NCBI GenBank assembly: GCA_031963445.1
Contig: JASSUH010000002.1
Coordinates: forward strand, 1-64,000
DNA length: 64,000 nt
Source: JASSUD01 sp031963445
GTDB lineage: Bacteria; Pseudomonadota; Gammaproteobacteria; Burkholderiales; Burkholderiaceae
Reading direction: 5' to 3'
Positions 43,691 through 52,972 of this stretch are shown here, in pieces. The notes under the pieces were generated by a model that was not told the DNA's origin, did not search any database, and worked only from the letters and a program-made list of their open reading frames with translations. The position numbers and the translations under genes are program-made. Position 1 is the stretch's first letter. Each line of letters opens with the position of its first letter.

Positions 43691-46234
43691 TTAATAGTTT
43701 TTTTTCAGTTGACCCTCTAAAACATTTGCCCAATCGAACAGCCCTTTTCGCTTAAGCCATTCTACCGTCCAAGCATTATTACTACCGGCCATCATCTCTC
43801 TTGCCAGAGCTATATCATCTTTACCTGAAGCCCCAACAAACGCAAGACAAACAGGGCCCAGACCTAAGCGGAACATGCGTTTGCCTAAAGGAGACATATA
43901 ATAGTAATCACGCTTCGGAGTTGCGCGAGCGATCATATCTATCTGACGTTCATTTAAACCGATCAGCTTGTATTGAGCATATGACGCCTCATTCCTTGCC
44001 TCATAGTTTGGTAACAATATTTTTGTTAAACAGCTTTCATAAACAACATCACGAATCGCACATTTTTCAATGTCAGAAATAGATTGACTGGCAAATACCA
44101 CGGCCACATTTGCCTTACGCATCTCTTTTAGCCATTGTTTGATTCTGTACTGAAACAGCGGGTTGTCTAGCATGCGCCAAGCTTCATCAAGCACAATCAG
44201 ACCTGGCGAGCCGTCAAGCTGACGCTCGATACAATGAAAAAGATAAAGAAGCACTGGAACCATATGGCGTTCGCCCATGTTCATCAAATGCTCCATTTCA
44301 AATATTTGCAGGTGACCAGTACGAATATCATCCCGTACTGCATCTAGCATGTCATTGCCGCCCATCAAAGTGTAAAAATTTAGAACACTCTGAAGCTCTT
44401 GGTCTTGTACCAAGTTCACAAAGTTTGTCATCGTGCGCATATCTTGATCGTTCTGGCCTAACAACATCAATGCCTGTCGAATGGCAGCACGATGAGCTGT
44501 CGTCACAGACACATTCTGCAACTCCAAAAGCGTCTCAATATAATCTTCCGCCCAAAACCTTTCACTTGGCTTATCAACTCGACCAAGCGGACAAAATGCC
44601 AGCTTTTGATGCTCGCTACCTATATCGTAATGATGGCCACCCGCAGCGTGAGAAAGCACAAAAGCTGAATACCCTTTATCAAATACAAATACCTTTGATT
44701 TCAGATATCTGAAATGTTGCGCAATGATAAATTGTAAAAATGTAGATTTACCAGCACCTGTCGGTCCTAAAATCAAGACATGACCTACATCCCCAACGTG
44801 TAGACTCAACCTAAACGGGGCATTGCCTGTTGTCGCCGCATATAGCAGTGGGGAACTCTTTTTGGGGTAGAAAGGGCAAGGGTTAAATTCCAGCCCTGGC
44901 CATGTTGCAGTAGTTGGAATCAGATGCACCAAATTCAGTGAATGGATGATCGGACGGCGCACATTTTCGTATCCGTGTCCTGGCAGGCTTCCCAAAAAAG
45001 CCTCGATCGCATTGATCGATTCAATTCTCGCCGCAAATCCCAAGTTTCGAATCAATGTCGACGCTTCGAGCGCATTCTCATCGATTGTTTTGCAGTCCTC
45101 ATCCATTAGAATGATCGTGCTTGTATAGTGCCCATAAAGGACTAATCCAGATGTCGCTTCTGACATCGCCAGCTGGGCATCCCTAGCCATTTGCATCGCG
45201 TCCTGGTCAATAACGCCAGTTTGCGTATCCATTATCTGGTCTTTCATACCACGGATCTTCTGCCGCCATTTCTTATGTAGCTTGCCAAGTATGGATTTGC
45301 CATCCTCGGGCTCAAGAAAAATAAAACGAGAGCTCCAACGGTATGTAATAGGTAAGGCATTCAGCACATCAAGAATCCCAGGGCAGCTTTCACTTGGGAA
45401 ACCTTCAATTGAAACCACACGGATATGTTTGGTGCCAATGCGAGGGTGATTACCACCAACAAAATCTTGGCTACCAATTATGCTGTCTAAGTACACACCT
45501 GATTTAGGCAGAACTATATTCTGCCGTATACCTGTTGTGCAGTAATGCAGATACCCAGATAAATCATCAATTAAATTCGTTTTACCAGTTGTTTCATTTA
45601 GCACCTCATGGCAACGCATCCGAGAAATGCCATCGAATACTGAAGTCAGTGATGCTTCTACCTCGCGTATCTTGCTTTGAAATTTACGAATAGTTTGATC
45701 ATATAACGACCCTTCTGCCCCCTTTAGATCCCGGCTACGCTCAAACATCATAGCCTGCATCTTACTTTGCAGGTGCATAGGTGGAAGATAGGTTAAAACC
45801 AAGGCATAGACGCTCTCAAAATGCAGCCCCTCTCGCTTGTATTGCTCGCGTCTCTCCCAATCCATCAACCGTAAAACAGGGTGCGGAAACGATCCCTCTT
45901 CTGGATATCCAATTGCAGAGCCTCGAATTGCATCAACATGCACCATCCAACCACCGCCAAAGCTTGCCATCACTGCATTTAAGCGACTAGCGATCCACTC
46001 CAGCTCTTGATTACTCGCAGACTCGGTATCCGTACCTCGGTAGAAAAAGCCTGCGATTAATTCCCCTCCTTTTCCTTGCACCACCCCATCTGCAACAGTA
46101 GTGGCGTACCGCAAAAGGTCAGCAAATCCTACAGCACGGTCCCGATATTCTCTCTGCATTCCAGGTACGCCTGACCACAGGGTATAGGCCAGCAACGCAC
46201 CCGCACTCAAGATAATTATTATCCAAAAACCCAT
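43691..46234 (-). CDS. trbE: TrbE/VirB4 secretion ATPase
   Basis: 847 residues, the normal TrbE length. Walker A GPTGAGKSTF is near residue 488, and Walker B GLIVLDEAWRML near 680, followed by the FASQSISDIE motif. One N-terminal hydrophobic segment is present. The enzyme energises substrate transport and pilus assembly. A 190-base gap with a 44-bp palindrome precedes it, so it may have its own regulation. Confidence 0.95.
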   Translation of the reverse strand: MGFWIIIILSAGALLAYTLWSGVPGMQREYRDRAVGFADLLRYATTVADGVVQGKGGELIAGFFYRGTDTESASNQELEWIASRLNAVMASFGGGWMVHVDAIRGSAIGYPEEGSFPHPVLRLMDWERREQYKREGLHFESVYALVLTYLPPMHLQSKMQAMMFERSRDLKGAEGSLYDQTIRKFQSKIREVEASLTSVFDGISRMRCHEVLNETTGKTNLIDDLSGYLHYCTTGIRQNIVLPKSGVYLDSIIGSQDFVGGNHPRIGTKHIRVVSIEGFPSESCPGILDVLNALPITYRWSSRFIFLEPEDGKSILGKLHKKWRQKIRGMKDQIMDTQTGVIDQDAMQMARDAQLAMSEATSGLVLYGHYTSTIILMDEDCKTIDENALEASTLIRNLGFAARIESINAIEAFLGSLPGHGYENVRRPIIHSLNLVHLIPTTATWPGLEFNPCPFYPKKSSPLLYAATTGNAPFRLSLHVGDVGHVLILGPTGAGKSTFLQFIIAQHFRYLKSKVFVFDKGYSAFVLSHAAGGHHYDIGSEHQKLAFCPLGRVDKPSERFWAEDYIETLLELQNVSVTTAHRAAIRQALMLLGQNDQDMRTMTNFVNLVQDQELQSVLNFYTLMGGNDMLDAVRDDIRTGHLQIFEMEHLMNMGERHMVPVLLYLFHCIERQLDGSPGLIVLDEAWRMLDNPLFQYRIKQWLKEMRKANVAVVFASQSISDIEKCAIRDVVYESCLTKILLPNYEARNEASYAQYKLIGLNERQIDMIARATPKRDYYYMSPLGKRMFRLGLGPVCLAFVGASGKDDIALAREMMAGSNNAWTVEWLKRKGLFDWANVLEGQLKKNY

Positions 46235-46264
46235 GCTTACCCTTAATCAGTACATATCATCTTT

Positions 46265-46308
46265 AATAACAGTATAGATTTCCGACGTCGGAAACCTATA
46301 CTATTATT
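46265..46308. repeat. 44-bp imperfect palindrome upstream of trbE
   Basis: The centre TTTCCGACGTCGGAAA is perfect; flanking AGTATAG/CTATACT and AATAA/TTATT arms extend it to 46265-46308 with two mismatched pairs. No T run follows on either strand, so it is not a classic terminator. It lies 31 bases upstream of trbE and looks like a protein-binding site or an mRNA processing hairpin. Confidence 0.75.
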
Positions 46309-46424
46309 AAATCATTTTTTAAAGACAATTACTTGGAACAGGTAACCAATGTCCAATTCCAAGCATCCAATTATCAATTGCTTGAACCTTTTCCCATCTT
46401 TTTTCCTTAGCTAACGCGGACTAA

Positions 46425-46760
46425 CTACTTAAAATCACGAATTACTGGCGTGAACGCATCAAAGCGCCCTCGCGCTGGGTAAAATGCTTTATATTTCAGA
46501 TGTCGTTTAACTACCGCCCACATCTGCTCGTCTGCTTTTGCCATAAGCCTTACAAGAAAAATTATTAAGGTCCAAAGCCCTCCCCCGACAAAAGCGCTAT
46601 AAAAGACGCCAAATCGATATGACAACAGATAAGTCATATATGTACAAAAAAACATACTGCAAATAACAATAGTGCGCTCCCCCCCTAGGAACATCATTTG
46701 ACGAGTTAGCGAGCGATGAATCGTCACTTTTGTTAACTCACTACGATGGTTGTTTCTCAT
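46425..46760 (-). CDS. trbD: TrbD/VirB3 membrane protein
   Basis: 111 residues. A polar N-terminus with the family pattern (VTIHRSLTRQMMFLGGER) is followed by two membrane helices (about 28-50 and 55-75) and a basic C-terminus. It lies 12 bases after trbC, as expected in a trb operon. Confidence 0.9.
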   Translation of the reverse strand: MRNNHRSELTKVTIHRSLTRQMMFLGGERTIVICSMFFCTYMTYLLSYRFGVFYSAFVGGGLWTLIIFLVRLMAKADEQMWAVVKRHLKYKAFYPARGRFDAFTPVIRDFK

Positions 46761-46772
46761 AGTAGATTATCC

Positions 46773-47111
46773 TCACATCGCACAGGATGCTGATCCGTAG
46801 CCAAGTATCTGAGCAATCCAACCAACCAGCGAAGGGGCACCAATCATTATGCAGATCGCCATAAAAATCCCAACCATCTTTTTTGAGACCCCTGCAATTT
46901 CCTCTCCGAACACGAACGAAGCACCTGCCGCAAAAAATGCAATTGATGAAATTGCGACTGCAGTCGGACCTCGAAACGCATTTGCCAACTCGCATAATGG
47001 CCTCTCCCACGGCATACGTGCAGACATTGCCATCTCCGCATAACCAAAGAGGATCATTCCAAACAGGCTTTTGTATAGAGAAAAAACGTCGTTCTTAAAA
47101 AACTTCTTCAC
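46773..47111 (-). CDS. trbC: TrbC/VirB2 pilin precursor
   Basis: I choose GTG 47111, which has AGGA 6 bases upstream and begins a signal-peptide-like segment 22 bases after the trbB stop; a longer frame from 47186 would overlap trbB. After cleavage near AMSA the mature part begins RMPWERPLCEL and has two hydrophobic helices. The pilin forms the conjugative pilus shaft. TrbC pilins can be cyclised, but the peptidase TraF is not seen here. Confidence 0.85.
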   Translation of the reverse strand: MKKFFKNDVFSLYKSLFGMILFGYAEMAMSARMPWERPLCELANAFRGPTAVAISSIAFFAAGASFVFGEEIAGVSKKMVGIFMAICIMIGAPSLVGWIAQILGYGSASCAM

Positions 47112-47133
47112 AGTTAATCCTGTTTTAATAAAA

Positions 47134-48183
47134 TTAAACACGATGCACAATGTATCTTTTCTGCTCTGCGTCGTACCTTTCAACAAGCACTACTTCCTTA
47201 ATCTTTCTACCTGCTTTTACGCCAATGTCTTTGTCGATGAAGATAACCAGGTCCACAGCCTCAGCAATCAGCTGAGGATTTGATGGCACCCCTGCTTCCT
47301 GGATAAGTTGGTCTATGCGCACTAAACCAGCCTCAGCATCATTAGCATGAACCGTTGCGACTCCGCCTGGATGCCCTGTATTCCATGACTTCAATAAAGC
47401 CAATGCTTCGGCTCCACGCACTTCGCCCACTAGCACACGATCCGGACGTAAACGCATCGTAGCCTTCAAAAGCTGCTGCATACCTACATGACTGCTGGCC
47501 CGCAACTGGACATAATTTTTGGCATTACATTGGATCTCACCAGTATCTTCAATAAGCACAATTCTGTGGTCTGGCGTTGTGCGAGCGATGCTATCAATAA
47601 TGGCATTCACAAAAGTAGTTTTCCCTGAGCCTGTCCCACCTACTACGAGAATATTTTTCCTTTCTAGAATAGCCAACTGAATAATGTCGTAATGGGAGCT
47701 TCCTTTCACCCTGGAAAAAAATTCGTCGCTCCCTCTAACTCGGCGATTCAGCGGATCTAACCTGTTCGTCAGTACTCCATCATCGCGGTATTTTTCCAGC
47801 GTGAAAACAACTTCTGCTTTTTTACGAATCGCAAATGTTGGTAGCCCAACTACTGGAGCAATCAATCCTTCAAAGCGACTGCCATCCAAAGGCAGCTCAC
47901 CCTCCAGCACAGGGTTAGACGCATTTACTACGGTGTTTAACATTGAAGCAATAGTTGCAAAAAGCTTCATGGCCTGTGACGCTGGCATTTGATAGTTAGA
48001 ATCAACCATTCCCCTACCAAAATACTCAATCCACACTTTGCCATCAGGATTCAGCATTACCTCTATAACAGTGGGATCAGTCAACGCGTCAATAATTATT
48101 CCACCAAGATCACGCCGTAAACTCTCACGCAAGCGCTCTCTAGCCGCGTCTTGCATTTCAAAGCCTGTTACTCCTGATGCCAT
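47134..48183 (-). CDS. trbB: TrbB/VirB11 secretion ATPase
   Basis: 349 residues. Walker A GGTGSGKTTF is near 183, with the Asp box (LIEDTGEIQ), Walker B (RPDRVLVGEVRGAEALALL) and the HPGGVATVHAN His box in the usual order. VirB11 hexamers switch the machine between pilus growth and DNA transport. The start overlaps the HTH gene by 16 bases. Confidence 0.95.
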   Translation of the reverse strand: MASGVTGFEMQDAARERLRESLRRDLGGIIIDALTDPTVIEVMLNPDGKVWIEYFGRGMVDSNYQMPASQAMKLFATIASMLNTVVNASNPVLEGELPLDGSRFEGLIAPVVGLPTFAIRKKAEVVFTLEKYRDDGVLTNRLDPLNRRVRGSDEFFSRVKGSSHYDIIQLAILERKNILVVGGTGSGKTTFVNAIIDSIARTTPDHRIVLIEDTGEIQCNAKNYVQLRASSHVGMQQLLKATMRLRPDRVLVGEVRGAEALALLKSWNTGHPGGVATVHANDAEAGLVRIDQLIQEAGVPSNPQLIAEAVDLVIFIDKDIGVKAGRKIKEVVLVERYDAEQKRYIVHRV

Positions 48184-48485
48184 TCACCACCTTTAAAGTG
48201 ATTAGATTTGCATTCGATCTCATCGAACGCCTTGCTCGCAAAAGTAGCAACCGAAGATAATTCATGGCCTTGCACACGCGATATCTTAAGCAGATGCGAC
48301 TTGGCCGTGCGCGCACTCAGCTTACAATCAGGGTGCCCCCAAAAATAAACCGATTGCCGCGTAAATCCCAGCTTATTAGCAATTACGGGAACAAGCCTCA
48401 AGGCTTTGCACATATCCACAGCACACGATAATGCTTTCCTTGCATCCTCAATTTGGTCCGCCTCTTTTGCCATAGCAACACCCAT
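48168..48485 (-). CDS. HTH protein heading the trb operon (TrbA-like position)
   Basis: 105 residues from ATG 48485; ATG 48473 is a second candidate. A helix-turn-helix is likely at about 35-58 (VIANKLGFTRQSVYFWGHPD). IncP plasmids have the repressor TrbA at this exact place; sequence identity with TrbA is not obvious, so only the position is compared. It overlaps trbB by 16 bases and lies just downstream of the shared promoter element. Confidence 0.7.
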   Translation of the reverse strand: MGVAMAKEADQIEDARKALSCAVDMCKALRLVPVIANKLGFTRQSVYFWGHPDCKLSARTAKSHLLKISRVQGHELSSVATFASKAFDEIECKSNHFKGGEWHQE

Positions 48486-48537
48486 AAATTAAATTTATTA
48501 TATTACAATGATATAAATAATTGACAATTTTTTTGTC
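48483..48537 (-). promoter_or_regulatory. trb promoter region, divergent from the pilus genes
   Basis: The minus strand reads ATTGTAATATAATAAATTT up to the ATG at 48485, with a TTGTCA-like box further upstream. TTGACA and TTGTCA halves around an A/T run form an inverted repeat near 48522-48537. A related copy lies at 11092-11146. The plus-strand gene at 48570 starts from the same 84-base gap, so both operons may be controlled here. Confidence 0.65.
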
Positions 48538-48569
48538 AGGTCTTATTTTTTCAAAATCAGAGATGGAAG

Positions 48570-49532
48570 ATGAAATTCAAGATACTCGCCTACCTTATAT
48601 CGTTTGCAATAGTTAGCGAGCAGGCCGAAGCCGCCTTTTATATAGAAGATACCTTCCATCAAAACGCGCAACAAATTGCCACAGATCGCCCACTTGTGAC
48701 GTCCTATGACATCCCTTTCTTTATTAGAAGGACTCAGTTTGGGCCACTTGGCCGACGCGCTATGCAAACACTACTACCGGAGGCTCAGAAAGCAGAGGGT
48801 ATAACTATTATTGGTCACAAAGATCAGTACACAGCCCCAAATGAAGCCATAGCTCAGCAACGTGCATTTAGAATTAGGCAATGGCTTATAGATAACGGTG
48901 TACCCGCACATAAAATCAAGCTACGCGACGATTCCACAATCAAGCCGTCTAGCGCTAAATATGTTTTCAATTCCGAGATATTACTGTTCAAAAGAGAAAA
49001 CTCTAGGGAACTGGCACCGGATCACCTACATACCTCTAACATGATCCGTAGCGCTCACAACCCGTATGCTCATGACACTCAAATGAACGCCTCATTTGAT
49101 GACTCGACTAAACTTGCTCTAGCATCAAAGATACTTGCGCTTGGCCAAAATAAACTCGTCCAACCCGAATATGTAATAAAACTTCTCACAGAATTACTGC
49201 AAAACGCACCAACCAGTGCGCCAGCACCACAACAATTTTCATCACAGCAATCTTTGCCAGCAGCTATTGTTAGAGCAGAGGAAGACCCGATTCGTACGTG
49301 GACTCTTAATTCCAACAAATCCCTCCGTGCAAACCTTGAAGATTGGATTTCTCAGGCGAATTGGAACAAACTTGACTGGCAACCAGCTAACCCCTATCAG
49401 ATTACATTCTCATCTACGCTTCAAGGTACGCTGCTTGAAGTACTAGGCCAAATTGCTAAGGCGATTCCCGAACTTGACCTCCAGGTATCACGTAGCAAAC
49501 GTGAAATCCGAGTAATCCAAAGCGGACAATAG
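48570..49532 (+). CDS. Periplasmic protein with OmpA-like and TcpQ-like domains (PilL-like)
   Basis: 320 residues with a signal peptide (about 1-22). Residues about 60-145 have the OmpA-type peptidoglycan-binding pattern (GRRAMQTLLPEAQ, ITIIGHKDQY, RAFRIRQWLIDNGVP). The C-terminal 80 residues (RTWTLNSNKSLRANLEDWIS, YQITFSSTLQGTLLEVL) are TcpQ-like. TcpQ domains stabilise the type IVb pilus secretin, and PilL of R64 carries one. It is the first of two plus-strand pilus genes. Confidence 0.82.
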   Translation: MKFKILAYLISFAIVSEQAEAAFYIEDTFHQNAQQIATDRPLVTSYDIPFFIRRTQFGPLGRRAMQTLLPEAQKAEGITIIGHKDQYTAPNEAIAQQRAFRIRQWLIDNGVPAHKIKLRDDSTIKPSSAKYVFNSEILLFKRENSRELAPDHLHTSNMIRSAHNPYAHDTQMNASFDDSTKLALASKILALGQNKLVQPEYVIKLLTELLQNAPTSAPAPQQFSSQQSLPAAIVRAEEDPIRTWTLNSNKSLRANLEDWISQANWNKLDWQPANPYQITFSSTLQGTLLEVLGQIAKAIPELDLQVSRSKREIRVIQSGQ

Positions 49533-49534
49533 CT

Positions 49535-49984
49535 ATGGGCCTGCTTTCCCTTATTACAGCGATTCTGGCGTTGCTTAGCACGCTGTGGCTACAAAATGAA
49601 TCCGCCACTATCAGAAATGCTGAATCTACAGAAACCGCAGCGATCGTGGGCAATATGATGGTTTATCGGAATGCAGTTTCACAGTATGCGCACAACCATC
49701 CAGATGTCGTAGACGCCGTGCCAGACTCTCTACTGGAGCTTCCTACATGGTATCAGCGCATCTCAGGAGTGCATAACTATCTCGATAACGGTACTGGCTA
49801 TGTTTATTTTTCTAGCACTCGACCTGAACTTGCCTATCAACTGATCAAAGCAAGCCATAACTCCATCAATATAGGGATTAATAAAGGTGGGGTATTGGTT
49901 AGTCCATTAAGCGAAACCAATTATTCGATCCCGATCACATTACCATCAGCAATCCCTGTTGGCAGTGTAGTTTATACATTCTGA
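49535..49984 (+). CDS. pilM: PilM-type thin-pilus protein
   Basis: 149 residues, 2 bases after the PilL-like gene. One N-terminal membrane helix (about 3-20) anchors the protein; the periplasmic part has the PilM pattern (VYRNAVSQYAHNHP, LPTWYQRI). PilM is required for R64-type thin pili. It converges with pilV, with only 26 bases between the stops. Confidence 0.8.
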   Translation: MGLLSLITAILALLSTLWLQNESATIRNAESTETAAIVGNMMVYRNAVSQYAHNHPDVVDAVPDSLLELPTWYQRISGVHNYLDNGTGYVYFSSTRPELAYQLIKASHNSINIGINKGGVLVSPLSETNYSIPITLPSAIPVGSVVYTF

Positions 49985-50010
49985 GACATCTAAATTTGTA
50001 CCCTCACGTC

Positions 50011-51345
50011 TTATCCTGACATCCACCAAACAGAGATGGATTGAACATTTCCTGTTACTTGATAACTGCTTCCAGCAGCTACGGGAATAAAACTCGTATG
50101 TACTGCAAAATCCCAACCTGAAGGATTCCAATCGTCTTTTGAAACCTCCTGGCCATTGACGTACACACGGTAATTAACCGCGCCGCGAGCACCGACTTGC
50201 ACTCGAAGAAATCCATCGCCTGGAACAATACTTCTAGCAGGCATATCCCGCCATATACCTTTAGAGTTATTTGATTTTTTCCAAACACCTGATTGACAAG
50301 AAATAATCAAACCACTAATTGTTCTGCTGGTCGCAATGCGCCCTTCACCAGAACAGCTCTCCCCTTCAACAGCCATCGCTATCACTTGTAAATTTCCGTC
50401 TAACGCATTGATGGTTGCCGTACCCTCTACCTTTAGATTGCCATTCTGATCAACTGCAATGCCAACCCAACTTGAACCGTTCCATGTAAACGCACGCGAC
50501 AGCGCTGTTATCAGCCGAACATCACCCGTATTGTTGCTACTAGATGGTAAGGCAGAATAACTTTCAACTGGATCTTTCCAATATCCTGAACCCTGACGTT
50601 TCCATACGCCTGATTGACAACTCAGAACGGCTCCTAAGCTATCAACAGCGATTCTTCCATAAGTTGATGCGTCACCCACCACGCAAAGGCTGTCAGATGT
50701 GTTCTCTGTCGCCTGCGCACGCATGTTAAGTGGGGTCAACATCTGATTCAGTTCCGGGTGCCCAGGCACTGCCTTTCGATAAACATAATCACTCACTAGC
50801 GAATCATCTTGAAAGAATAACGCCTGCACAAGCTTGCCTGCACCCGGAGTAGCGCCGTAATTCTTAAAGCTCATTTGCCATCCACCATACGCGCCTTGAG
50901 CTATCTCCATATCAGTGTTCGACACATATCCACCTTGAGCACCAATTAGTTGGGCAATCCTGCGAAGGCTAATCTCTGGGATAGTTTCTCCTCCTGTTGT
51001 GACAATCATCGTTTCAAGTTTATTGGCAAACGGTTGATAAACGCGTATTGAATAAGACTGACCATACGCATTCACAGCATTGAAATTAGTAGGAAGATAC
51101 TCACTGATAGTTGATGTCGTGTATGTAGCTAGCGGCGTCGCACTCGTCACGACCTCCGAATAGTTATCCTTAATATATCTACTGACGGCATCACCAATCT
51201 GCTTAGCATGATCAGCAGCAAACTGTTCAACCTTTCTATCGTTATCTGCCTGAATCCACTGCAAGCTAATCCCTATTCCGGCAAAAATCACAATTATCGC
51301 GACGAGTACCTCGGCCGATATAAACCCACGTGACTCTCGTCTCAT
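50011..51345 (-). CDS. pilV: PilV-type minor pilin, single allele
   Basis: 444 residues with a type IV prepilin-like N-terminus: RRESRGFISAEVLVAIIVIF, cleavage G/F, Glu at +5. The long C-terminal part is exposed and probably contacts recipients. It contains two related modules (near 215-250 and 315-355), each ending SCQSGVWK followed by W and D. In R64 the 3' end is switched by the Rci shufflon; I found no 19-bp repeats and no rci gene nearby, so this tip is fixed. It overlaps the ATPase gene by 4 bases. Confidence 0.88.
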   Translation of the reverse strand: MRRESRGFISAEVLVAIIVIFAGIGISLQWIQADNDRKVEQFAADHAKQIGDAVSRYIKDNYSEVVTSATPLATYTTSTISEYLPTNFNAVNAYGQSYSIRVYQPFANKLETMIVTTGGETIPEISLRRIAQLIGAQGGYVSNTDMEIAQGAYGGWQMSFKNYGATPGAGKLVQALFFQDDSLVSDYVYRKAVPGHPELNQMLTPLNMRAQATENTSDSLCVVGDASTYGRIAVDSLGAVLSCQSGVWKRQGSGYWKDPVESYSALPSSSNNTGDVRLITALSRAFTWNGSSWVGIAVDQNGNLKVEGTATINALDGNLQVIAMAVEGESCSGEGRIATSRTISGLIISCQSGVWKKSNNSKGIWRDMPARSIVPGDGFLRVQVGARGAVNYRVYVNGQEVSKDDWNPSGWDFAVHTSFIPVAAGSSYQVTGNVQSISVWWMSG

Positions 51346-52322
51346 GATGTTCCTTTATTCATCGTATTCCATGCCATCCTTGCAGATTGTTCAGCGATAT
51401 CATGCACAAGCTGATCCAAAAGCCCTTTGCGAATCTTTGCTTTTACTGAAGTCCGGCCTCTGACAATCAAAAATTCAGAGCGGAGCCTAACCAAAAATCC
51501 TTGATCGACCCCCCCCCTGGATTCAGGCATCTTAGTTCGTTCCAGACTCTGCCAAATAACCATTGAAAGGCCGTCAGAAAGAATTTCATTAGTGTTCACA
51601 ATTCCAATACCATTACAAAAGGTTTGCAAACGTTCTATCGCCTCAATTGGACTACCAGCGTGTATCGTGGCCATTACCAAGTGCCCGTTTATCGAGGCTT
51701 TCGCAGCCTCGAACCCCGGCTCATTGTCACGTATTTCACCTAAAAGAATTGTGTCCGCACCACTGCGCATTGCTCGGTGCATCTGTTCCTTGTAACCGCC
51801 ATTTTTGCGCGAAGCCCGCACCTGAATACAGCGTCCATCGCCATGCAGACCATTTAGGTTAGTTTCGGGCGGATCCTCAATAGCAATTGCAATCCCCCCA
51901 TGCAGCTCAAGGCGGGCCTTAAGCACAGAGGCCAACGTTGATGTTTTCCCTGCACCCATTTCACCCGCAAACAAGATAAGCCCCTTGTTATCCTTGCGCA
52001 ATAATTCATCTAGAACCGACGGGCTAAATCCTATCGAGTTCACTGGAAGAATGCTCGCTGGTGATCGCCTTAAAACAAATACTGATTTATTAGAAATATC
52101 CTCCAGAGCTGTACCCCGGTAGATCTTCCCATCCACAATAAGCGAAAATTCAGACTCGCCTTCCGCATCACAAATCCGCTTGCACTCATTACGCAAGTGG
52201 TCAATTTCATCCGCCATAAAAGCTGAAGCGGACGCTCTATGCCCCGCTCCGTCTAATCCAGTAACGTCACAAAAACCATCACCAAGATAGAGATCGACAA
52301 AATTGACCTCATTGATCTTCAC
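51342..52322 (-). CDS. PilT/TraJ-like secretion ATPase
   Basis: 326 residues. Walker A GEMGAGKTST is near 120, Walker B (GADTILLGEIRDNEPG) near 190, and the HLVMATIHAG His box follows. It lacks the tetracysteine region of assembly ATPases, so a retraction or DotB/TraJ-type ATPase is likely. It sits between pilS and pilV. In IncI plasmids TraJ is encoded elsewhere, so its place inside the pil operon is notable. Confidence 0.85.
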   Translation of the reverse strand: MKINEVNFVDLYLGDGFCDVTGLDGAGHRASASAFMADEIDHLRNECKRICDAEGESEFSLIVDGKIYRGTALEDISNKSVFVLRRSPASILPVNSIGFSPSVLDELLRKDNKGLILFAGEMGAGKTSTLASVLKARLELHGGIAIAIEDPPETNLNGLHGDGRCIQVRASRKNGGYKEQMHRAMRSGADTILLGEIRDNEPGFEAAKASINGHLVMATIHAGSPIEAIERLQTFCNGIGIVNTNEILSDGLSMVIWQSLERTKMPESRGGVDQGFLVRLRSEFLIVRGRTSVKAKIRKGLLDQLVHDIAEQSARMAWNTMNKGTS

Positions 52323-52336
52323 TCAGCACCTCCAAT

Positions 52337-52882
52337 TTAAGAGTCGCTACTGAATAGCAAATCATTACGCGAACCATTGCATTGTGCGGTTGCCGTGGCG
52401 GTATCCACTTCACCAGAAACCGTACCGTTAGAATTTATCGTGGTGGCCGCGAAAACTCCAGAGCGTGACACTTTCGTAACTAGCTTGATACACACCTCAG
52501 GCGGAAGCTTCGAAGTTAAAATCGAGAAACCTGGGCCTGTGCTTTTAATTATCACTGGTCCACTGAAAAGGTTATAAATCGTGCCCGAAATCACCGCCAT
52601 GTTTTTCGGAACTCCTTTTACAGCAAGCAGTTGGGAAGTCAGATCCATTTCTGATGCGCCATACCCTTGAGAAGACTTCAGGCTTTTAGTACTCGCGTAC
52701 AGCGCTTGAATATTACTGAGCTCCTCGGTCGTGTCGCTCCCAGTGCTGAGCATGCCTATCTTGCTAGCACCTAAGGCCACCAGGGCTATTACCACTATTA
52801 CTACGATTATCACTTCGCCTGAAACAAAGCCTAGTTGTTTTTTTAGCTTGCTCCTACTAATTTTCTGACGTTGGAATTTCAT
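52337..52882 (-). CDS. pilS: PilS-type major prepilin (type IVb)
   Basis: 181 residues. A basic leader of about 18 residues ends in G, followed by F and a long hydrophobic helix (FVSGEVIIVVIVVIALVALG) with Glu at +5. Two Cys in the C-terminal half fit the pilin disulfide loop. The prepilin peptidase (PilU) that would process it is not in the window. Confidence 0.88.
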   Translation of the reverse strand: MKFQRQKISRSKLKKQLGFVSGEVIIVVIVVIALVALGASKIGMLSTGSDTTEELSNIQALYASTKSLKSSQGYGASEMDLTSQLLAVKGVPKNMAVISGTIYNLFSGPVIIKSTGPGFSILTSKLPPEVCIKLVTKVSRSGVFAATTINSNGTVSGEVDTATATAQCNGSRNDLLFSSDS

Positions 52883-52918
52883 GTTTGGTCTCTAATTGGC
52901 ATTACTTCAAAAAATACT

Positions 52919-52945
52919 TATTTAATATCATTACAATAAATTAAA
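52919..52945 (-). promoter_or_regulatory. Weak match to the shared promoter element upstream of pilS
   Basis: The minus strand reads ATTGTAATGATATTAAAT, a degenerate form of ATTRTAATATNAT, about 50 bases upstream of pilS. It may give extra transcription of the pilin genes. Confidence 0.35.
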
Positions 52946-52972
52946 ATAGGTTTTACCCCCCCCTCCTGCGAG

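Noticed and set aside
44699..44714. Second copy of the palindrome TTTCAGATATCTGAAA
   Set aside because: It lies within trbE and encodes the conserved FRYLK part of the protein, and a single 16-mer match in 64 kb can occur by chance.
46773..47186. Longer trbC frame starting at 47186
   Set aside because: It would overlap trbB by about 50 bases and put a polar stretch ahead of the signal peptide; GTG 47111 has a proper ribosome site.
50011..51345. Shufflon at the pilV 3' end
   Set aside because: No 19-bp inverted repeats and no Rci-type recombinase adjacent; the recombinase at 14513 is of another type and distant.
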